From NCBI GenBank assembly GCA_017694655.1, contig JADIMQ010000081.1:1-32669 (forward strand): a stretch of DNA of 32,669 bases. Direction: 5' to 3'. A program made the translations under genes and the position numbers. Under the pieces are notes generated by a model. It was not told where the DNA came from. It worked only from the letters and a program-made list of their open reading frames with translations, and made no database searches. Every line of letters starts with the position of its first letter. The first letter of the stretch is position 1. This document shows, piece after piece, positions 8,087 through 16,586 of the stretch. The stretch comes from Candidatus Cryptobacteroides merdigallinarum. Its GTDB lineage: Bacteria > Bacteroidota > Bacteroidia > Bacteroidales > UBA932.

Positions 8087-9352
8087 ATGAAGATGATAAT
8101 GAACTATCTGTACACTCCGGCCTGTATGCTGCTGCTCTGCGCTGCTGTCGTGTCCTGCTCCGGAAAGGAGATACAGCGTCCGGATGTGGTGAATCCAATA
8201 TATCCGGTGACTGAACCGGAAGGGACCGAAGGCACCATTGCCGAGGAAAGCCTGGAGACCTCCATATCCTACAGGGGCTGGTCCGGTGACAAGTCCCTTT
8301 CCAGGCCATTCGCTTCCGGTACGGAGGCCAACTCCGTGCGCATCCCGTCCGTGGTCACTGCGGCGGACGGGTCCCTTCTGGTCTTCTGCGAGGCGAGGCA
8401 CAACTCCTGGCGGGACAAGAGCTATACCGACATAGTGGTGAGGCGCAGTACGGACAACGGGAAGACCTGGTCCGCTGTGCAGAATCTCACCGGCTCCGCC
8501 AACGGCGGGAACTATGCCTTCATGGACCCGGTCCCTGTGGTCGCCGGCAACGGGGAAATCTTCCTGTTCTGCTGCAGGTGGCTCAAAGACAACAGCGATG
8601 CATCCAACAACAGGGCATTCAGGCTTTCATCCTCCGACAACGGGGTGACGTGGAGTGCCCCGGAGGATGTCACCGGTGAGGTCATCGTTCCAGGCTGCTT
8701 CAGCGCCGGATTCGGGCCAGGGAGCGGTACGCGCATCAGCGGCGGCCAGCATGCCGGCAGGATGATACTTCCTTCCCGCCAGTACGACGGTTCCTCAAGC
8801 AAGGGAATCTGCATCTATTCCGACGACAACGGCAGGACCTGGAATACCTCCTCCGAGGTAAGGGCCGGCGAGAGCCAGATAGCGGACGCGGGAGACGGCT
8901 CGCTTGTCATGAACATCCGGGCCGGGAGCGACAGGTACGCCTCCTTTTCCGGGGACGGGGGAGCCACGTGGTCTTCGGCATCCAAGGTTGCCGACCTTCC
9001 GTCCCTCTCCGGCGGCTGCCATTCCGGTGTCTTCGGGACAGGGGACGGTACAGTCTTCTGGTGCGGGCCTACGGGGACATCCTCTACCGCGGACAACGAC
9101 AACAGGTACGCCCTGACCCTGTACCGCAGCATCACCGGGGCCGAGACCTGGACAATGAAGCATTGCCTCTACGACCTTGCATCAGGCTATGCCGACATGA
9201 CTTCCGCTTCCGACGGACGTCTTGTAATTGTCTTCGAGTCCGGCCCGGAGAAAGGCTTCACGAGGGCATCAGGGAACCGTCCTGCAGAGTGGATGTGCAT
9301 TGATGTCATCATGATACCCGGAACCGTCTCGGACAAGGGATACTGGTTCTGA
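8087..9352 (+). CDS. Lipoprotein sialidase, BNR/Asp-box family
   Basis: This six-bladed propeller sialidase (421 residues) releases terminal sialic acid from glycans. Signs are RIP at 85-87 for the first arginine of the triad, and four Asp boxes at 121-128, 182-189, 245-252 and 288-295. D115 in YTDIVVRRS is the likely acid/base, E262 in GESQ the likely activating glutamate, and Y368 in SGYADMT the likely nucleophile. A lipobox ends at C24 (AAVVSC), so it should be membrane-anchored and perhaps surface-exposed. I chose ATG 8087, one base after the epimerase stop, because upstream starts add only unconserved residues. It lacks the N-terminal accessory domain seen in the second sialidase of the operon. 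Sialidase function is well supported; linkage preference is not visible. Confidence 0.88.
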   Translation: MKMIMNYLYTPACMLLLCAAVVSCSGKEIQRPDVVNPIYPVTEPEGTEGTIAEESLETSISYRGWSGDKSLSRPFASGTEANSVRIPSVVTAADGSLLVFCEARHNSWRDKSYTDIVVRRSTDNGKTWSAVQNLTGSANGGNYAFMDPVPVVAGNGEIFLFCCRWLKDNSDASNNRAFRLSSSDNGVTWSAPEDVTGEVIVPGCFSAGFGPGSGTRISGGQHAGRMILPSRQYDGSSSKGICIYSDDNGRTWNTSSEVRAGESQIADAGDGSLVMNIRAGSDRYASFSGDGGATWSSASKVADLPSLSGGCHSGVFGTGDGTVFWCGPTGTSSTADNDNRYALTLYRSITGAETWTMKHCLYDLASGYADMTSASDGRLVIVFESGPEKGFTRASGNRPAEWMCIDVIMIPGTVSDKGYWF

Positions 9353-9378
9353 CATATCTTTTATTGAATCTAAAATTA

Positions 9379-12300
9379 ATGACCATGTTATTTGATTTTA
9401 ATATATTTAATATAGGCAGAACCAGGCTTCTGCTTGTTGCAGTGCTGCTGTTTTCCGCAGTAGCGGCCGGGGCCCAGTCCGGGGTGACTGTGACCGGTAC
9501 GGTCTCGGATTCCGACGGGAATCCTCTGATAGGTGCCGCCGTAATGGAACAGGGCACCAACAACGGTGCGGTCACTGACATTGACGGCAAATACTCCATA
9601 GTGGTCCGGGGCGCCGGGAGTGTACTTGTCTTCAACTCCCTAAGCTACATGACTGAAACCATGACTGTCGGGGACAGGAATGTGATAAACGTCGCCCTGA
9701 AGGACGATGCCCTGAGCCTGAGCGAGTCAGTGGTCACCGGATACGGGCGCACCGTCTCTCGGGACAAGCTGACCGCAGCCATTTCCAAGGTCTCGGGAGA
9801 GGTGCTTGAAAACGGTGTAAGGTCCAATGCCCTTTCCGCCCTGGCCGGTACGGTCACGGGTGTGAGGGTGGCTACCACTTCCGGGCAGCCTGGCTCGTCA
9901 CCATCCATCGTCATAAGGGGAGGAGCTGCCCTGGACGGTTCGGGAACCCCGTTGTACGTAATTGACGGGATCCAGAGGGACAACATGGATGATATCAACG
10001 CCAACGATATAGAGTCCATAGAAATACTCAAGGATGCGGCTGCGACAGCCCTTTACGGAGCCAAGGCAAATGCCGGAGTAGTCCTCGTTACCACCAAGAG
10101 GGGACATGTGGGGAAGGCTGAGATATCCTTCAAGGCCAATGTCGGACTCAACTACCTCAGGAAGACCAATGAATTCCTGTCGGCCGACGACTACCTGTAC
10201 TATATGAGGCTGGCCGCCCACCGTTCCGGGAATGACGCGCTCCTGACCTCGTCCGGGCCTTACGGGACAGGGAACGACTACTATGCTGACGGGAACGCCG
10301 CCGTCGAGGGCGTGTACAGCCCGATGTTCCTTAGCGACGAAAACGCCTTCCTGCTGGACCAGGGGTACAAGGCCATGACCGACCCTATCACCGGGCAGAC
10401 CATAATCTACAATGAGTTCACCCCGAGCGAAGTGTCTGTCAGGGGGATGGCCCTGACCCAGGACTACAACGTTTCCGCTTCAGGGGGAAACGAGAAGGGC
10501 AAGTATTACGCGAGCCTCGGCTACTACGACGAGAACGGTTTCCCGGTGGTTTCCGGATATGACAGGATATCCTTCGTGACCAACGGTTCCTACAAGATCA
10601 CGGACTGGCTGGAGTCGGTGAGCTCTCTGAACTTCTCCCGCTCTAACAGCACACAGGTGAGCGACTATATCGGCGGCGGTGACGCCAACTTCTTCGGAAT
10701 CATGTTCTCGGCCCCTCCTACGATGAGGCAGTACAACCTCGACGGGGACCCTATCATCTGTACCACGAACTGGGAGAACGGGAACTGGGACGCCGCCAAG
10801 GACAGTTTCTACAGGAGGAACACAAACTACAAGTTCTCGATGGCCCAGGGCCTGAACTTCACCGTCACAGACCACCTGTCCGTAAAGCTGAACGGGATGT
10901 GGTATTTCAACATGAAGGAAACCGAGAGGTTCAACAAGACCTATATTACCCGTCCTGGCACCTACAACAGCGACCGCAAGGCTTCCGCCAGCTATTCGAG
11001 GATGCTTTCCCAGACCTATAATGCTATAGTGAACTACGAGAACTCCTGGAATGACCACAACCTCAGCGTAACTGCCGGCTACGAATTCTACGACAAGTAC
11101 AATTTCGGGCTCTCGGCAGCGGGCCAGGGCTCTGACACCGATGACTTCATAAGCCTCGGCTATATCGACAAGACCGAGGACAACAACATCTCCGCCATAA
11201 GCATGAACTCCACCCATGTCCGTGAGCGCAGCATGTCCGTATTCGGGAATGCCAGCTATGACTATATGGGGAAATATCTCTTCTCATTCTCGGCGAGATA
11301 CGACGGCTACTCCAAGCTCGTCAACAACAAATGGGGCTTCTTCCCCGGCGTGAGCGCGGCATGGAACATCCACAAGGAGAATTTCATGGCTCCGTCCAGG
11401 AACTGGCTCACGAGCCTGAAGCTCCGTGCCGGTTACGGGCAGAACGGTAATGTCAATATCCTTGCGGGAGCATACGACCTCCAGGGAAGCTACGACAAGA
11501 CCGGACTCTACGACGGTGACTACGGGATTCTGATAGACAATCTTCCTTATCCGGACCTCCGCTGGGAGAAGACAACCTCTGTGGACCTCGCCGTGGAAGC
11601 AGTTCTGTGGGACAGGCTCAGCCTTTCTCTCGGGGCATACAACAAGGTCACGTCCGACCTGCTTGCCAATGTGCCGTTCCCGAGCTCCGCGGGCGTAGGC
11701 AACCAGTACACCAACAACGGCAGTGTCAGGAACCGGGGAATAGAGTTCGAGTTTGACGCCACCCTCTTCCGGAACAGGGACTGGAAGATAAAGCTCGGCG
11801 GAAACGCCACCTATATGCGCTCGAAAATCCTGCAGCTTCCTGATAACGGCAATGAGAACAACCGCCAGGGCGGAAGCCAGGTCTATGACGCCTCCGGGAA
11901 CCTTGTATGGGTGGGAGGATACCAGGAAGGTCAGGAATACGGGACGGCATACGCCTACCAGATGGTGAACATCGTCCGGAGCGAAGAGGACCTGCAGAAC
12001 TACGGCTGGTATGTGGACACTACACCTACCTCGGGTACAATCTACGGTCCGGCCGTGTGGAATACCCTCACAGCTGACGAACAGGCCCGTGGACAGCTTC
12101 TCCAGCCGGGAGACGCGATTTTCTATGATGTCAACGGGGACAACAAGATAGACCAGTACGACCAGGTATGTATGGGGAACACGATTCCGAGATGGGTCGG
12201 CGGCCTGAACCTTTCGGTGGACTGGAAGGGCCTTTCCCTCTACGCAAGGTTCGACTATGCGGCCGACTATGTCGCCCAGAATGCGAGGAAGCAGTATTAC

Positions 12301-12669
12301 ATGGCCCTTTCCCAGGGAACTTTCAACACCCTGAAGGAAAGCAAGGACACATGGTCTCCGGAAAATCCGGATGCTACCTACCCTATCCTGATGTATGCCG
12401 ACACGAAGAACAGGAACAACTACAGGATGAGCAACATTTTCTACGACGAGCAGAGTTACATCTGCGCCAGGGAGATAGCCCTGAGCTGGTCCCTTCCTGA
12501 AAAATGGGTCCGCGCGATAAAGATGCAGGACCTCACCCTGTCCGTGACCGGGCAGAACCTGTTCTACATCACGGCTTCATCAATGTATAATCCTGAATAC
12601 GGGGTTAATTCCAACGGAGGATATTCCATCCCGCGGACAGTGTTCTTCGGGGTAAAGGCAACATTTTAA
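9379..12669 (+). CDS. nanO: SusC/RagA-type TonB-dependent sialic acid transporter (NanO-like)
   Basis: This outer-membrane protein of about 1096 residues imports ligand with energy from TonB. In order it has a signal peptide (hydrophobic LLLVAVLLFSAVAAGAQ), a carboxypeptidase-D-like domain (VTGTVSDSDGNPLIGAAV), a linker LSESVVTGYG, a plug domain with VIRGGAALDGSGTPLYVIDG and EILKDAAATALYG, and a long beta-barrel ending in the C-terminal phenylalanine GVKATF. An upstream TTG at 9364 is possible, but ATG 9379 is a better start. SusD-like nanU follows 18 nt later. In Tannerella forsythia and B. fragilis, homologous NanO/NanU pairs take up free sialic acid; the surrounding genes argue for the same role. 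The SusC call is firm, and the substrate is inferred from context. Confidence 0.93.
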   Translation: MTMLFDFNIFNIGRTRLLLVAVLLFSAVAAGAQSGVTVTGTVSDSDGNPLIGAAVMEQGTNNGAVTDIDGKYSIVVRGAGSVLVFNSLSYMTETMTVGDRNVINVALKDDALSLSESVVTGYGRTVSRDKLTAAISKVSGEVLENGVRSNALSALAGTVTGVRVATTSGQPGSSPSIVIRGGAALDGSGTPLYVIDGIQRDNMDDINANDIESIEILKDAAATALYGAKANAGVVLVTTKRGHVGKAEISFKANVGLNYLRKTNEFLSADDYLYYMRLAAHRSGNDALLTSSGPYGTGNDYYADGNAAVEGVYSPMFLSDENAFLLDQGYKAMTDPITGQTIIYNEFTPSEVSVRGMALTQDYNVSASGGNEKGKYYASLGYYDENGFPVVSGYDRISFVTNGSYKITDWLESVSSLNFSRSNSTQVSDYIGGGDANFFGIMFSAPPTMRQYNLDGDPIICTTNWENGNWDAAKDSFYRRNTNYKFSMAQGLNFTVTDHLSVKLNGMWYFNMKETERFNKTYITRPGTYNSDRKASASYSRMLSQTYNAIVNYENSWNDHNLSVTAGYEFYDKYNFGLSAAGQGSDTDDFISLGYIDKTEDNNISAISMNSTHVRERSMSVFGNASYDYMGKYLFSFSARYDGYSKLVNNKWGFFPGVSAAWNIHKENFMAPSRNWLTSLKLRAGYGQNGNVNILAGAYDLQGSYDKTGLYDGDYGILIDNLPYPDLRWEKTTSVDLAVEAVLWDRLSLSLGAYNKVTSDLLANVPFPSSAGVGNQYTNNGSVRNRGIEFEFDATLFRNRDWKIKLGGNATYMRSKILQLPDNGNENNRQGGSQVYDASGNLVWVGGYQEGQEYGTAYAYQMVNIVRSEEDLQNYGWYVDTTPTSGTIYGPAVWNTLTADEQARGQLLQPGDAIFYDVNGDNKIDQYDQVCMGNTIPRWVGGLNLSVDWKGLSLYARFDYAADYVAQNARKQYYMALSQGTFNTLKESKDTWSPENPDATYPILMYADTKNRNNYRMSNIFYDEQSYICAREIALSWSLPEKWVRAIKMQDLTLSVTGQNLFYITASSMYNPEYGVNSNGGYSIPRTVFFGVKATF

Positions 12670-12687
12670 CGGAAAAACAAGACAGTC

Positions 12688-14214
12688 ATGAAAATTTTGA
12701 GAAAATATATCAACCTGCTCCTGGTGCCGGTACTGGCGGTGTCGTGCAATGCGCTTGACCTCGCCCCGGTAGACACGTGGTCCATAAACAACTACTGGAA
12801 CACGGAAGAGCAGTGCAGCCGGTTCATGCAGGGGCTGCAGTTCAGGATGCGCGAACGTGCGGAGACTTTCCTGCAGATGGGAGAATTGCGCGGCGGCACC
12901 CTCAGCATCGCATCGGTCACGTCCATCGGCGAGGGCGCGTACAATATAGAGGCAGTGGCCAACAATCTTTCCGAGGCCAACCCGGTGTTTACCAACTGGG
13001 GCAACTTCTACATGGACATCTATCAGATAAACCATGCCATCGACAAGATAAGCGACGAGTGCCCTTTCCTGTCGGAAGATACCAGGAACTCCTACCTCGC
13101 GAGACTCTACGGGATGCGTGCCTTCTATTATTTCTACATGCTCCGCACATGGGGAGGAGTGCCTCTTTGCGATGAGCCGGATGTGCTCATGACAAGCATA
13201 ATCGCCGAACTCAGGAAGGAGAGGGCTACCGAAAGGCAGATATGGGAGTTCGTCAGGGACGACGCCGACCGTTCTTTCGACCTGTATTCCTCCCTTGCCG
13301 CACCGGAGACCGACAAGCAATACTGGAACTTCGGGGCTACCTGCTGCCTGCGTGCGGAGGTCAACCTGTGGGGAGTGAAGGTCAGGCCTCTGAAGGAGAC
13401 AGAAGTGTTCTCCTCCGACATAGCCGGCGACCTGGACAAGGCCGAGAAGTCCCTGCAGGCCATATCCGGTTCCTATTCCCTTAACGGCTCCTTTGCCGAC
13501 GCCTTCTCTCCTTATGACAAGGATTCCAATCCGGAGGTGATTTTCGCCATGAGGTACAGGCTTAACGAGAAGACCAACTTCTACAGCAACTGGACATACA
13601 ATGTCTCCACGTTCACGCAGTATTGCGACGAGGACGGAACTGCCCTGAACAACCCTCTGAACATTGCCAGCGGAGCCCTCCGCTACGAGTATTCGGAAGA
13701 TTTCTACAACAGTATTGCCAGGAATGACACGAGGAAGGACGCCACCCTGCTCCAGTTCTACCGCAACGGCGGGGACGGCATTACCGTCGCCGGAAGATGC
13801 CTGTGCAAGTTCATTGGAGAAGAGAACAACGGCAGGAACCAGTTCACCAACGATTTCCCTGTCTACCGTTACAGCGACGTGGCCCTTATGCTTGCCGAGA
13901 TAAACAACGAGCAGGGCGAATCGGGACAGGTGGAGACCTGGATGAACCTTGTGCGGGACAGGGCATACGGCGCCGGGGTGAACCCGTTCACTTATTCGGA
14001 CTACGAAAGTGCCGAGGAAGCCATCCTTCAGGAGAGGGCCGTGGAGTTCGTCGCGGAAGGAAAGAGATGGTTCGACGTACGGAGGATGTCCCGGGGCAGG
14101 CACGCCCTCGACCTTGTGGACGGCAACGAGCTGAAGCTCGTGTGGCCGATAGACGCAGGTGTGCTTTCCAAGGACAACCTTGTCAAGCAGAACGAAGGGT
14201 ACCTTACGGAATGA
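12688..14214 (+). CDS. nanU: SusD/RagB-type sialic acid-binding lipoprotein (NanU-like)
   Basis: This 508-residue SusD-family lipoprotein forms the lid over the SusC barrel and binds the ligand at the cell surface. The lipobox LAVSC ends at C20 and is followed by NALDLAPVD, typical for SusD. TPR-like helical segments include YGMRAFYYFYMLRTWGGVPL at about 140-159. The C-terminal part has RYSDVALMLAEINNEQG and ERAVEFVAEGKRWFDVRR, both hallmarks of the family. It starts 18 nt after nanO and its stop overlaps the next ATG as ATGA, so the two products are probably made in step. The name NanU is inferred from the operon content. Confidence 0.93.
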   Translation: MKILRKYINLLLVPVLAVSCNALDLAPVDTWSINNYWNTEEQCSRFMQGLQFRMRERAETFLQMGELRGGTLSIASVTSIGEGAYNIEAVANNLSEANPVFTNWGNFYMDIYQINHAIDKISDECPFLSEDTRNSYLARLYGMRAFYYFYMLRTWGGVPLCDEPDVLMTSIIAELRKERATERQIWEFVRDDADRSFDLYSSLAAPETDKQYWNFGATCCLRAEVNLWGVKVRPLKETEVFSSDIAGDLDKAEKSLQAISGSYSLNGSFADAFSPYDKDSNPEVIFAMRYRLNEKTNFYSNWTYNVSTFTQYCDEDGTALNNPLNIASGALRYEYSEDFYNSIARNDTRKDATLLQFYRNGGDGITVAGRCLCKFIGEENNGRNQFTNDFPVYRYSDVALMLAEINNEQGESGQVETWMNLVRDRAYGAGVNPFTYSDYESAEEAILQERAVEFVAEGKRWFDVRRMSRGRHALDLVDGNELKLVWPIDAGVLSKDNLVKQNEGYLTE

Positions 14215-15299
14215 GCGGCCGCCTGTATCCTGTATGTCTTGCCGTCCTGCTCCTTGCCGTGTCTTGCGGCCAGGGAGGAGGACGGCACAGGGCTCCGGTG
14301 CAGATGATTTCTTCTTCCCCGGCTTCCGGCTCCGCTTTCCTGCAGGGGGTCTCGGCCCAGTACTGCGGGGCGGCAGGCGATGTCTTCATCCTCGCCGGCG
14401 GGGCCAATTTCCCCGATGTCCCTGCCTCGGAAGGCGGGAGGAAGAAATTCCATGACGATATCCTGGTCCTGGGCCGGGACCTGTCCGGGAACCTTGTATG
14501 GAAGAAGGCCGGTGCCCTGCCAGTGCCGGCGGCATACGGGGCTTCGGCAGTACTTGACACCTCCCTGCTGATTGCCGGGGGTGCTTCCGGTGCCGGGAGC
14601 CTGGACGGTGTGTATGAGCTTTTCCCGGACGGGGATTCCGTCCGTGTCTCGGAACGGCTTCCACTCCCGTTTCCTCTGGAGCAGTGTGCCTCCGCCGTGG
14701 ATGACAGCAATGTCTACCTGGCCGGAGGGTTGAGCGGAAACATCCCTAACCTGGCGGTGCTGGCTTCTCCCCGTTCCGGGGTGTCAGGCTGGGAGGTGAT
14801 TGCGGAACTGCCGGAACCGCTCGTGCAGCCGGTGGCCTTTTCCGACGGCCGGGGGCTGTATGTGTGGGGAGGTTACAATCCGGAACGGAAAGCCGCCGTG
14901 GGGAAAGGCTATTTCCTCGATTTCTCCTCGAGGGAATGGACCATGGCCCCCTCCCCGGACGGCAGGACCCTGACCGGTGCAGGAGGGGCCGCCGGACCTG
15001 ACGGGAGATTCTATGTGGCCGGCGGCGTGGACAGGGATGTCTTCACCAGGGCACTCGGGCTCGGTCCGGAAGAATTCCATGCATACATGCTCAGGAAGCC
15101 GTCATATTACAGGTTCTGTGACCGTATGTACGCCTTCGACCCGCGGTCCGGGGAATGGTCCCTGGTGTACCGGGACTCCAGGCTGGCGAAGGCGGGGGCG
15201 GCCACAGGCTTCCATGGCCCGGACATGATCATTGCCGGAGGTGAGGTCAAGCCGGGGATAAGGACTCCGGAAGCATATCAGTTATCAATAGGAAAATAA
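14211..15299 (+). CDS. nanM: Kelch-type N-acetylneuraminate mutarotase (NanM-like) lipoprotein
   Basis: This 362-residue beta-propeller has Kelch repeats, visible as recurring (V/I)AGG turns: ILAGGANFPD, LLIAGGASGAG, YLAGGLSG, YVWGGYN, FYVAGGVD and IIAGGE. The GGANFPD followed by EGGRKKFHDDI is characteristic of NanM and the cyclically permuted mutarotase family, which speed conversion of alpha-sialate released by sialidase to the beta form. A lipobox ends at C19 (LAVSC), so it is anchored in the periplasm or outer membrane. The start ATG at 14211 overlaps the nanU stop (ATGA). A much longer frame open upstream into nanU has no start-site support. The transporter gene follows after 2 nt. Confidence 0.87.
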   Translation: MSGRLYPVCLAVLLLAVSCGQGGGRHRAPVQMISSSPASGSAFLQGVSAQYCGAAGDVFILAGGANFPDVPASEGGRKKFHDDILVLGRDLSGNLVWKKAGALPVPAAYGASAVLDTSLLIAGGASGAGSLDGVYELFPDGDSVRVSERLPLPFPLEQCASAVDDSNVYLAGGLSGNIPNLAVLASPRSGVSGWEVIAELPEPLVQPVAFSDGRGLYVWGGYNPERKAAVGKGYFLDFSSREWTMAPSPDGRTLTGAGGAAGPDGRFYVAGGVDRDVFTRALGLGPEEFHAYMLRKPSYYRFCDRMYAFDPRSGEWSLVYRDSRLAKAGAATGFHGPDMIIAGGEVKPGIRTPEAYQLSIGK

Positions 15300-15301
15300 T
15301 C

Positions 15302-16546
15302 ATGAACAGCAAGAAATACAATGATATATATCCGTGGATAGCCGTCGCCCTGCTCTGGGTGGTGGCCCTGCTGAACTATATGGACAGGCAGATGCTCTCC
15401 ACGATGAGGGAGGCCATGGCCATGGATATTGCAGAACTGGAGTCGGCGGCTAATTTCGGCCGGCTCATGGCCATCTTCCTGTGGATATACGGGCTGGTGA
15501 GCCCCTTCGCCGGTGCCGTAGCCGACAGGATAAGCCGGAAATGGCTTATCATAGGGTCCCTGTGCGTCTGGTCGTCAGTCACCCTTCTTATGGGATGGTC
15601 CACATCCTTCACGCAGATTTATTGGCTCAGGGCCCTCATGGGGGTCAGCGAGGCCCTCTATATCCCGGCCAGCCTCTCCCTGATTGCGGATTTCCATACT
15701 GGCAAGGCCCGCAGCTTCGCCGTGGGGATACACATGACCGGACTCTATATGGGACAGGCCATAGGAGGTTTCGGGGCAACAATAGCCGCCATGTTTTCCT
15801 GGCAGGAGACATTCCACTGGCTGGGTGTCATCGGCATAGCTTACGCGGTGGTCCTGGCCTTCCTCCTGAAGGACAGGAAGACGGACCGGGCTGCCGGAGC
15901 TGTCCCTGAAGTCCCTGCCGGGGAGAAGATACCTGTTCTGAAAGGCTTCGCCATGATATTTTCCAATATAGCCTTCTGGGTGGTGCTCTTCTACTTCGCG
16001 TCCTCATCCCTCCCGGGATGGGCTACCAAGAACTGGCTCCCGACCCTGTTCGCCGACAGTACGGGCATCCCGATGTCTTCGGCCGGGCCGGTGTCGACCA
16101 TCACGATAGCCTTTTCCTCGTTTATCGGGGTCATGATAGGAGGCCCGCTGTCCGACAGGTGGGTCAGGAGGAATCTGAAAGGGCGTATCTATACGAGTGC
16201 CATTGGTCTCGGGCTCATGATTCCTGCTCTCCTTCTCCTGGGCCTCGGGCACGGCATGACCGCGGCGGTGGCCGCCGGGCTCTTTTTCGGTATCGGGTAC
16301 GGGATGTTCGACACCAACAACATGCCTATCCTTTGCCAGTTCGTTCCTTCCAGGCTCAGGGCCACGGCCTATGGTATAATGAACATGGTCGGGGTCTTCG
16401 CCGGGGCTTTCTGCACCGAGGTGCTCGGTAAATGGGCCGACGGGGGTAACCTCGGTTCCGGTTTCGCCGTGCTTGCCGCCGTCATCGCGGTGGCCCTCCT
16501 GATACAGTTGTCCGTACTCAGGCCAAAGACTGATAATATGGAATAG
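15302..16546 (+). CDS. nanT: MFS sialic acid transporter (NanT-type)
   Basis: This 414-residue major facilitator has about 12 hydrophobic segments. Helix 1 carries LLNYMDRQMLSTM, as in the anion:cation symporter branch that contains sialate and hexuronate transporters. The loop 2-3 motif reads GAVADRISRKW (about 64-74), and the second half has GGPLSDRWVRRN. It is expected to import N-acetylneuraminate across the inner membrane by proton symport, delivering it to the lyase. It starts 2 nt after nanM and is followed by the second sialidase after 40 nt. The family is certain; the substrate comes from the operon and from B. fragilis nanLET. Confidence 0.9.
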   Translation: MNSKKYNDIYPWIAVALLWVVALLNYMDRQMLSTMREAMAMDIAELESAANFGRLMAIFLWIYGLVSPFAGAVADRISRKWLIIGSLCVWSSVTLLMGWSTSFTQIYWLRALMGVSEALYIPASLSLIADFHTGKARSFAVGIHMTGLYMGQAIGGFGATIAAMFSWQETFHWLGVIGIAYAVVLAFLLKDRKTDRAAGAVPEVPAGEKIPVLKGFAMIFSNIAFWVVLFYFASSSLPGWATKNWLPTLFADSTGIPMSSAGPVSTITIAFSSFIGVMIGGPLSDRWVRRNLKGRIYTSAIGLGLMIPALLLLGLGHGMTAAVAAGLFFGIGYGMFDTNNMPILCQFVPSRLRATAYGIMNMVGVFAGAFCTEVLGKWADGGNLGSGFAVLAAVIAVALLIQLSVLRPKTDNME

Positions 16547-16586
16547 CCCAGGGCCGCGACGCCAGCCGGGGGATTTGAGGAATATA

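Noticed and set aside
12580..14103. Long open frame of 507 codons opposite nanU
   Set aside because: It lies fully antisense to a SusD-family gene with clear motifs and shows no protein-family features.
13797..14210. Extended N-terminus for the NanM-like gene
   Set aside because: The open frame reaches into nanU, but a lipoprotein signal begins at ATG 14211, which is the natural start.
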